A DNA stretch of 64,000 bases from Astrothelium macrocarpum. Lineage: Eukaryota > Ascomycota > Dothideomycetes > Trypetheliales > Trypetheliaceae. The stretch covers positions 112,351-176,350 of the forward strand of contig JAGEMR010000058.1 of NCBI GenBank assembly GCA_021030915.1, in the 5' to 3' direction. Position 1 is the first letter of the stretch. Each line of letters starts with the position of its first letter. The notes beneath the pieces are model-generated. The model was not told the DNA's origin and searched no databases. It saw nothing but the letters and a program-made list of their open reading frames with translations. The translations under genes were made by a program, and so were the position numbers. This document shows, piece after piece, positions 55,901 through 64,000 of this stretch.

Positions 55901-58900
55901 AGACTGAATTGCAAAGAATTGAACAAACATTAGAAAGTGAGCGCGCTTTGGCACTGGACAAGGAAGAGATATTCAAGAGGCTTCAGGAAAGAGAATCTGA
56001 GCTAGGCGAGAAGTTAGCAGGAGCGCTGGAAGATCAAGAGAATCTTGAACAGCAGCTGGATGAGTTGATGGACGCCAAAAAAAATGCAGAAGAGGAGCTT
56101 TCCAAACGCATCATCCAGCTCGAGCAAGCAGGATTGATAATTTCGAGATTAGAAGCCGAAAAGGGCGACCTTGCGAGTCGAATTTCTGATCTTGAAGAGC
56201 AAAGGGAAGATTTACAAAATTCCAAGAACAAGCGCAGTGAAGAGGAAGATCGTCTCAACCAGGAGATCCGTATGCTGAATAGTCAAGTCGGGTTAAAAAA
56301 TCGGAAGCTAGAAGAGCTCGAAAAGAAATTATTGAAGTCTGATCAAGACCTGGACATCAAGCTTACTGCTTCAGAAAAAGAACTTCAAGGGTCTCGAAAA
56401 CAGGTCAAAGACTTATTGGACGAGAATCGACAGATTCGACACCAGATGTCTGAACTCTCTTCTACCTCTACAAGCTTTGAGGACGTAATCAGGCGCAAGG
56501 AGAGCGAGTTGGCTATTTTGAAAGCCGATGCTAAGAAATATGAAGGTGATCGACGAAGCTTCGAGCTTGAGAAAAAGACGCTTGGTTCAAAGCATGACAG
56601 TATTCAACGACGTTTGCGCGAAGTTCAGGCTGAGACTGAGGGCTTGAAAGCACAGAGGTCTCAGCTAGAACGCGAAGTTGCTGATGCCAAGCGGATGATA
56701 CAAGACAAGACCACTGAGAATGAAGAGCGCAAGATGCTCGAGAACCAGGTTGAAGATCTCCGATCGCAACTTGTGCAGATGCAGACTGAACTCAGCCGAG
56801 AACGACAATCTCGGGATGACGTGCAAATGCTTGGTGATCATAATCTGGCCAACTTGAAACGGGAGTACGACGTCCTCAATGAATCGAAAATCATCATTGA
56901 AAAGGAAATGTACGTCCAGCAAGATGTACTACGCCGGGCAACAGAAGCACGAACAGCAGCCGAGAGCGAGCGCAAGGAATTTCAAATCGAACTACGCGGT
57001 CTACGTGATAAATACTTGGAGCTTCAACAAGCCAAAGCAGACGCTCAAGCTGTTGTCGAAGACCGGCTTACACGACAAGCATCAGAGCGACACGCAATGC
57101 TGCAAAGGGATCTCAATACGAAAGAGCGACAATTGACGGACGCCGACAGTGAGAAGTCGCGATTAAATAGTGAAGTCCAAAGGCTTAAGCAAGTCATTGC
57201 AGACTCAGACGTGTACAAGCTTCGCCATGATCAGGACAAGGAGCGTCTTGAGCGCGAACTAGTCACCATAAAAGGCCGCCTGACCGCATCAGAGAATGAC
57301 AATCGCGCTCTTCTTAACAAAGTCCAGCAGAAAAATTTGGACATTGCTAGATCCAATTCCAGGGCATCTGATTCCCAACGCTCTCGCATTGCGCAACTGA
57401 CATCCGATAAGTCGAAAACGGACGAGGAAAACAAGAAGCTTCTAAGACAGCTTGAGGATGCTCAGCTCACGATCACTTCTTTGGAGAAGCAAAAGGAGAA
57501 ACTGTCCTTGAACCTTGAAGATCTTAATCATGAAATTAATAGAGAGCACAAGACGACGCGTAACGCCGAGAGATCATCCTCAACCATCAACCTGCAGCTA
57601 GCAGAGGCTAACAGGAAGCTTGAGACCGAAAGACAACTCCGTACTCAGGCTCAGACGAACTCGCGTACCATCCAGAGTGCCCTCGAAAATACCAACAACG
57701 AGCTTTCAGATTGCCACAACCAGCTCATGCTTTTGCAGAAGGTGTTTCATCCAGACACCAACAAGGATCTTCCTGAGAACTTTGAAGCTGCGAAGGTGGA
57801 TATTTCAAAAACGGTCAATCTGGCACAAAAGTTGGAGAACTCGCAACAAGAGTTGCGTAGAGCATCTGAACGTGCATCGCGAGCTGAAGCGCAGCTTGAC
57901 AATCTTCGCGAACGCTTTGCGGATGATCTAACCGAAATTGAGAATCGCCATGGCAACTCCAAACGAACATTATTAGAAGAACTGAATGCAAATCAAGTCA
58001 ATAGCCGACAACAGTCTCCCGTCCACACGCGTAGAGACTGGGATAATAAAAAGACCTTCACTCCGACCGGAACTCCGAATCGTCGTCACATCTCAGAAGC
58101 AACGCACGACTCGGCACGATCAGATCGGACTGTCGATACTGTTGCTTATAACAACCGTATGGATATGGCGGCTGAACTTGAACAGGTGCAAAACCAGCTT
58201 CAAATGTCCGAAATGCGCAATCGGCATCTTCAATCTCAGATCGATCGTTCACCTTCTAAACCTTCATGGCAAGACGATTCGCCATCCTTGCGGCGCGTAC
58301 ACAAATTAGAGCGTGAGAACTCGCGTCTGCACGACATGCTTGACGATTCGGCGAAGAAAGTCTCCAGTCTTGAGAACAGTATTCGCACAGGCCAGCTTTC
58401 AATTCAAGAAGTGGCCACCAAGTCTCATGAAGAACTGTTCGACCTCATCACCTCACAGGAATCTTCTCGTCGATCACTCCTCAGCGCGCATAATACTGCC
58501 GTTTCTGACCTTGCCGATGCAAAGACGTCTTTTGACGAAATCCGCCAATCCAAAGCCACAATCGAAGTTGAACTCCGTGACGCGCGATCAGAGCTCAATG
58601 ACACGATTTACGCGCGAGAGCAGGAAGCAGCCTCCCATGCCCAACTTCTGCAGGAATTCTCGGATCTTCAAATTCGGCTCGACGGAGAGACGAGTGCCCT
58701 TATGGATGCTCGCTCCAGTCTCAATCTTTACAAAGCCCGTGCGGACGAGTATTTCTCGAAACTGGAGACGGCGGAGCTCGCGGTGGTCAAGGCATCGAGA
58801 GCAGAACAATTTGCCCGAACACAGGCACGAGAGACCGAAGATGCGTGTGCTACGGCGTTGGCTGAACGACGCAGCATGGAGACGACAATCGAAGAGCTGC

Positions 58901-60313
58901 AGAGAGGGAGTCAGCAAGCGGAGGAACGGATCGAGGATCTCAGCGCTGATCTGGAGGGCGCGTTGCAGGCGAAACGAAGGCTACAGAATGAGCTTGAGGA
59001 TTATCGATCCCAGCGTGCGATTGATATTGAGGATCGGGAAACGGGCATGGAACAGACGCGGAAGAAATATCAGGCAGAACTCAGTACGCTGACGGGAGAA
59101 TTGGATGTGGAGAGGGAGAATGTGGTGGCGGTTCGAGAGGAGAATGGAAGACTGCGAGAGGAGTTGGAAGAGTTGAGAGGAAAGTGGGATGATGAAGTGC
59201 TGAACTCGAGCGCGTGGGCAAAGGAGAAGTCGAGGCTCGAAATGACCTTGCAAGACATTGCCAACGCGAGAGATGAGGCAGTGAATGCGCATCATGATGC
59301 TCAGAGCAAGATCGTCAACTTGCTGTCACAAGTCCGTGGATTGCGAACGGCGGTTGACGAAGCCAGTGCAGAGCGAGACAACCTTCTAAAGGAGAAGAAA
59401 GGACTAGAGAGCAGACTGGAAGAGGCCGGTACTCGGCTCGAGGAACTAGCAGAGCAAGGAGATTCACCGGGGCTCAGAAATGCAGCCGAAGTGGATCGCG
59501 AACTACTAGATCTTAAATCAGGTCTCGCTCAGCAAGAAGATATCGCTGCTGCTGCGGTGGGCAAGATGCGACGAGCCGAAGCCTTGGCACAAGAGATTCA
59601 AAAAGACATTGTCACCGAGCGAGAAAACAATGTCCAGCTGCACAAGGACAAGGCCGGCTTGGAACGGCAGGTCAAAGATCTCCAACTCAAATGCGTTGAT
59701 CTGGAGACGAAAGGCTATAAGAGCGTTAGCGGCGACGTTCGCTTTCTCCACGGACGGATCCAAGAGGTGAGTCGGCATCACCCAACTCCCTTCCCCCCTC
59801 CTCTTTCTTTCCAACCAGAAATAAGCTAACACAAGTTCCTTCAAACAGCTCGAAAAACAACTCGACTCCGAATCCGCGCTCCGCGCCACCGAACTCCGCA
59901 CCCACCGCACCTCCGACCGCACGCTCAAAGACCTCTCGTCGCAGCTCGCGCGCAAAGAGAAATCCCTCACCCAGCTGTCCTCGGACCTCGACGCGGCGCG
60001 CGCCAAGGCGGCGCGCCTGCTCGCCTCCATCGACGAGCTCCAGCAGGCCGAGTCGGCCGCGCAACTCGCGTCGAAGCGCGCGGAGCGCGAGCTCCGCGAG
60101 GAGAGAGAGAAGGGGCTGCGGTTGGAGCGCGAGCTGGAGGGGTGGAAGGGTCTGAGGATGGAGCGGGAAAGCGTGCGTAGGAGCGGCACGCTGGCCCCTT
60201 TGAGTGATAGTGGGGTGAGGAGTCGGAGGGGGAGTCTGATGGTTAGAGAGGGGAGTGCGGTGCCGGTGGATGGGGGACAGGGGAGGAAGGTTAGTGGGAA
60301 TAGTTTTTTGTGA
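52942..60313 (+). CDS. Class II myosin heavy chain
   Basis: Actin motor of the cytokinetic ring and septum. Exons 52942-53723, 53781-59766 and 59849-60313 give 2410 residues, in line with filamentous fungal myosin II. An about 115-residue Ser/Pro-rich N-terminus precedes an SH3-like fold (KRYVWLRDDTLAFVKGWI). The motor has the P-loop GESGAGKT (262-269), switch I NNNSSRFG (322-329), switch II DIAGFE (552-557), an actin-binding region and LRCNGVLEGIRIARTGFP. One clear IQ-like stretch (ARFQSVARGFTQRR, near 872) and WWRLFVRMRPLL mark the lever arm. The remainder to about 2330 is coiled-coil rod with a short Pro/Ser break near 1680. The tail end is Ser/Arg-rich and could be phosphorylated. Intron 1 splits the P-loop codon run. 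The last exon is GC-rich. Confident call. Confidence 0.97.
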
Positions 60314-61025
60314 AAGACGGAATTTGTGTGATTGAGGTTTTTCGTGGAGGTGGGGATTGGGGAGAGGGGAATGGAAATACTATTATGGGGAGATACTGAA
60401 CCCGGGATCGGTCTGTTTGCATTTGAAGGTGTTTGGGAGCTTGAAGAGAATAGCAAGACTTTCGAGTGGTCTGAATCATATTTTGATGTTGCTCAACTCA
60501 CATGGTGCTGTCCAGTATTGACTCTGTACTGAACGAAGCTTCAATTGATAAAAGAGGGCAATTACGAATGATCAGTATAAGTTTTTAGAGATGAATACTG
60601 TGTCAACAGTCATGTTCGCCACCTGTGAAATGTTAAAGACCATTATGTTCCGTGGTATACCCGCTATCCCCATCCAATGCCCAGTGTTGGGGGCTGTTCG
60701 GAATTTTGGACATTAAGTCCGGCTTATCTAAGTACCTTCCGGGTCAATTCACCGTTACTTCTCACGCCTCTGCTCAGCTGCACTTCAGCACGTCCTGTAG
60801 ATCCAGCGCTTTTGTGGACCACGAACGATGAGTGATCTTTTCAATTTTTTCAACGCCACAGGACTTTTCTACAAAGTCCGAATTGATAATTGACTCGCAA
60901 CAATGTGTACGATGCATCATGTATCAGCACGGAGTAAACATCTCCATGTAATTTTCAATATATATATAAAAGAGCGTGGGTAGGTCTCTCTGTGCAATCA
61001 CCAGCTGTCGAAATCTCTTGTCAAG
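60314..61025. other. Intergenic
   Basis: About 710 bp, AT-rich, between two plus-strand genes. It ends in a TATA-type promoter for the hydrolase. No gene is seen. Confidence 0.5.
60958..60971 (+). promoter_or_regulatory. TATA box of the secreted hydrolase gene
   Basis: ATATATATATAAAAG-type run about 55-65 bp before the start codon, with a compact leader ending TCAAG before the ATG. Strong match by sequence; not tested. Confidence 0.55.
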
Positions 61026-62321
61026 ATGTTGTTTTCATTCTTCAAAACCGTTTTCGTTGTGGCCTTTACTTGCGCAGCATTGGCATATCCCTCAAATCTG
61101 CATACACGGAATGCTACTTGTCAAGCATACAGTATTCCAGTCAGCCCCAGTTCTACTGGACTACATTACTCTTATCCTCCATTCCAGAATAATTTCGATG
61201 TGATTACTCTCGTAGACCACTTGACATCGCGGGACTCTGCAAACTTCACTGCGTTTTCGGGCCCTTTGTCCTTGTCCGGAAATTACAGCATCGCTGCTGA
61301 AATCTGCAGCCCACTCGTAAAGACAGGCAAAGAGAAGACTCTTCTACTCGCAAGTCATGGCCTGGGATATTATAGAAAGTGAGAGCCGTGTCATTTCCAC
61401 CAAGAGCTCTAAGCTAACAAGATATAGTTATTGGGATCCTCCCATCGAAGCTGGAAAGGAATACAACTTTGTAGATTACGCATTGAACCAGGGTTATTCA
61501 GTATTCTTTTACGATCGATTGGGAACCGGCGATTCGTCTCGGTAAGCGTGCGCATCGTTTAAAGCACGCATAGTGACTTTGACCACTATGGCCATTCTGC
61601 TAATTTATCCAGCGTCGATGGTTACAACGAAGCCCAAACCTCTCAACAGGTCGCGATACTCACTCAGCTTGCTCAACTCCTTCGCAATGGGGAATACACC
61701 GGCACTGTTGGCACGCCCTCCAAGCTCATCTTTGTTGGCCACTCGTTCGGCTCCTTCCTCAGCAACGCCGTTGTCGCTGGCAGTAACAACACCGCCAGTA
61801 ATAGCAATGGCGCTCCCCTCGCCGACGCTCTCATTCTCACCGGCTTCGCCTACAACCTCAGTACCGACGTCTTCGCATCCGCCTTCAACCTCAAAATCGC
61901 CTCCACCGAGCGTCCCCTTGAATGGGGTTCCCTCGATGCCGGCTACCTAGTGTGGAACGACGTCTTCTCCGAAGTCGACGTCTTCTTCCACGCGCCTGAC
62001 TACAGCCACGCCGTTGCGAATTACACCGAGGTCGCCAAGCAGGCGATGGCCATATCCGAGATCCTGACGTTTCCGCTAGTGGACTTGTATGCGCCAGCAT
62101 TCGAAGGGCCGGTGCTGATTCTAAATGGCGAGGAGGATATGGCGGCATGTGGTGGGAACTGTGTGGGATGGGTGGAGCCGTATGCAGGGGAGATGTTTCC
62201 GCGCGCGGAGGTCGTAGAGGTGAAGGTGCAGCCAGGGGCGAGTCATGTGATTGATTTTCATTACAATGCGACGGGAGCGTTTGGGGTGATGACGGGGTTT
62301 CTCGACAAGTATATTTCGTAG
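61026..62321 (+). CDS. Secreted alpha/beta hydrolase
   Basis: Three exons, 61026-61378, 61428-61541 and 61613-62321, give 391 residues. A signal peptide (FKTVFVVAFTCAALAYP) directs export. The fold shows LLLASHGLGYYR (oxyanion strand), GYSVFFYDRLGTGDS, the nucleophile elbow FVGHSFGS (Ser 200), an acid in LNGEEDMAACGG (Asp 331) and GASHVIDFH (His 367 or 372), so the triad is complete. Several Asn-X-Thr/Ser sites fit a glycoprotein. Substrates may be esters or lipids; none can be fixed. The introns have donors GTGAGA and GTAAGC and branches GCTAAC and GCTAAT. The last exon is richer in C-ending codons than the first. Confidence 0.92.
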
Positions 62322-63140
62322 AGAGGAGAACGAGGTAGCCCCATTGGCATTCACTAGCCATGTATTTCGAATTTAGAAGATAACTGGATTTGCAGGCTTC
62401 CTGTGCATCTCGGGTAAAACAATAAGTAGCTAGTTTTGATTCGACGCTTTCTCAAGGTCTAGACTAGTTTCTACTGTCACAAAAGTCGCCAAATATCGCA
62501 AACCTAACTATTAACTTGCACATATCCATTCACCCGAATGTCCAGCATCAGTCGCCAGTCACAGCGGTGACGCTTCTGCTGAGTTCCAAAACAGAGGCGC
62601 TCACCCGGCGCAAGTCTTTACATCAATCTACCTTCCGATCAGCGTTAGTCTTGGGCGACCATGCGTCTGCATCGCATGCTCGCAACATGCGTGGATCTGT
62701 GCGTCTTGCACGACAGCCATGTTACACACACGCGGCAATTCCTTCCTTGCGTTGGGCTCGTGGCTGCTGGGAGACTTTCATATACAGAAATTTGTTGAAG
62801 CCGCATGACCAAGGTTGAATCTTTGAGATCATGGCTTTGATATCAGCAGTGGCGTCATCTCAGTACCAGCATGTGGTGTTAGAAGCCTAATCGACTTCCT
62901 TCATCAAGTATAATCCTTAAGGTAGCGCCTTTAGAGTCACGGGTACCGCCACGTATGGTATGATGGATGATTTCAGTGGTACTGGTTTTAATTGAAAGGT
63001 GTTGAAACTCCGTTTGATTTCTGTTTATCAAAACATGGATTTTGATATTAACGAAAACAAAAAAGATGAGATGAAAACAAGAAAATGTCTCATTTTTTTT
63101 TTGGAAATATAATGAATTTGATTGAGATTTTTGAAATTGC
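62322..63140. other. Intergenic
   Basis: About 820 bp between the hydrolase gene and the tRNA, AT-rich toward the tRNA, with a 10-T run at 63093-63102. No gene is seen. Confidence 0.5.
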
Positions 63141-63228
63141 TCCCTGCTGGCGCAATGGTAGCGCGCGTGACTTCTAATCACGACGGGATTTCATCACGAG
63201 GCTCCCGGTTCGAGTCCGGGGTGGGGAG
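63141..63228 (+). tRNA. tRNA-Arg (anticodon TCT) with 16-nt intron
   Basis: The cloverleaf folds fully. The acceptor TCCCTGC pairs with GTGGGGA (two G-T wobbles). The D stem is GCGC/GCGC with loop AATGGTA. The anticodon stem CGTGA/TCACG has loop CTTCTAA, giving anticodon TCT. The T arm is CCCGG/CCGGG with loop TTCGAGT. The variable loop is AGGCT once a 16-nt intron at 63177-63192, just 3' of position 37, is removed. Internal A box (TGGCGCAATGG) and B box (GGTTCGAGTCC) are intact. It reads AGA codons. CCA is not encoded, as expected in a eukaryote. Confidence 0.93.
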
Positions 63229-63257
63229 GCATGTTCTGTCCGATTAAAGAATGTATA

Positions 63258-63265
63258 TTTTTTTT
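63258..63265 (+). terminator. Pol III T-run terminator
   Basis: Eight consecutive T about 30 bp after the tRNA end, suitable for RNA polymerase III termination. Confidence 0.7.
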
Positions 63266-64000
63266 GGTGGAGGATAGAATGTTATACCATCTAACGATGT
63301 GCTTGGTAATGCGGACCCTGATCCGCTGGCGTTCTTATGTTGTGGTTCCGAATATTTTAATCTTTTGACCTGCCGGCTGCCGGTCAGGGGTGCCTCAGAC
63401 AACTAGCCTGGCCTGGCTGTGGCCAATTTGAGACCTTATTAATTTTGTATAGAGTAAAGAGCCGGGTAGTGAGCCACATCACGTACTGAGCCACCTCTGT
63501 ATTTCATGTGGTGGGGACCCCTGATGCGGTCGCATTTCAGAGTCCAGCCCCACCAAAATCTAATGGGGGTAGCACACTACGTGCTGTGGCTCATTACTGG
63601 GTGCTTTGCTCTATCGAACGGCACTCAAGATTCTTGACATGCGGAAAAGGAGCTCGATTCATACCGGTTGATGTAAATGTGCCATCCATCTATCGTAAAG
63701 CACTTGTTGAAATTAGTGACGCTTATCACATAGTAGGCCCGGAGATCTTGGCATCGATATTTGATAATTATCCTCCTGCTTCCCGAGTTTATAGGAGAGC
63801 GCAAAATGAATGAACCCCTGTTGGGCGCGGTGACATTGGCATAATCCACTGCATCTGAAAGTTTTCCATTGTCTGTATCTGAATTCGTGAACTCGTGACC
63901 GAAACTAGAAAGAGCGCCAGTAATAAGGCGGCGTACCTAGTAACGAACCACCCCCCCTAACGGGCCACCACCCACCAACTCATCTCATTTAAATTTCAGC
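63266..64000. other. Intergenic with repeat elements, window edge
   Basis: After the tRNA terminator this holds the foldback element and a third motif copy. A 101-codon plus-strand frame (63508-63813) overlaps the right arm and has no family resemblance; it is not called. Confidence 0.5.
63466..63597. repeat. Foldback element with 32-bp inverted repeats
   Basis: The left arm 63466-63497 and the right arm 63566-63597 are inverted copies matching at 26 of 32 positions (core GAGCCACA-CACGTA). Between them a second, inner pair (GGTGGGG and CCCCACC) extends the hairpin. A third, direct-orientation relative lies at 63940-63971. This resembles a MITE or the end of a DNA transposon. Confidence 0.6.

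Noticed and set aside
63508..63813. 101-codon plus-strand frame near the right edge
   Set aside because: It runs through the foldback repeat, starts at a non-ATG codon and matches no family I know; it could only be reconsidered with sequence beyond the window.

Overview
The window is nuclear DNA of a filamentous ascomycete, most likely a Leotiomycete or related Pezizomycotina; that placement is a judgement from gene families and not a database match. The evidence is as follows. Genes are intron-rich, with short introns (about 49-90 nt) that carry GTRNGT donors, CTAAC/CTGAC-like branch sites and YAG acceptors. Families typical of Pezizomycotina are present: DUF3176, a stand-alone PIPK-like protein, a CON/RfeG-type low-complexity protein and class II myosin. 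There is also an intron-bearing tRNA-Arg(UCU). I rebuilt 19 confident or probable protein genes, one weak small gene and one tRNA. Every multi-exon model closes in frame when its exon lengths are summed.

Layout. At 0-5 kb lie a partial coiled-coil protein and an asparagine synthetase in four exons. At 6.7-12.5 kb lie a BTB/POZ-like protein, a head-to-head pair (complex I 9.5 kDa subunit and the Wbp1/OST48 oligosaccharyltransferase subunit) and a single-domain PIPK-like protein. At 12.5-15.4 kb I see no gene. At 15.5-23.1 kb lie a 1392-residue UBA-domain protein and a DUF3176 membrane protein, followed by a degenerate tandem repeat. At 24-29.5 kb lie a tentative 52-residue protein, a metallophosphoesterase and an RNA 3'-phosphate cyclase. 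At 29.6-34.4 kb two transporters lie on the minus strand: an FHS-type MFS carrier in eight exons and an amino-acid permease. At 35.6-39.1 kb lie an isochorismatase-like hydrolase, a convergent SRR1-like protein and a GST-fold protein. At 40.8-42 kb lies an RfeG-like low-complexity protein. At 43.6-46.3 kb lies a seven-exon gene for a Thr/Ala/Pro-rich, coiled-coil, tail-anchored membrane protein. At 47-60.3 kb a Red1/ZFC3H1-like zinc-finger scaffold (minus) shares a promoter region with a class II myosin heavy chain (plus). At 61-62.3 kb lies a secreted alpha/beta hydrolase. The window closes with tRNA-Arg and a foldback repeat that looks like part of a mobile element.

The genes do not form one pathway; most are housekeeping (respiration, N-glycosylation, RNA surveillance, cytokinesis, amino-acid and sugar uptake). 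The most unusual feature is the 43.0-46.3 kb locus. Small phase-0 exons that all begin ACC alternate with introns, most of which carry a related short motif, and similar motif copies continue past the stop codon. The encoded protein has a coiled coil, two TQT motifs and a C-terminal membrane anchor, an architecture I cannot assign to a named family. Other points of note are a 32-bp inverted repeat near the right edge, GC-rich islands inside several genes, and the repeat array after the DUF3176 gene.
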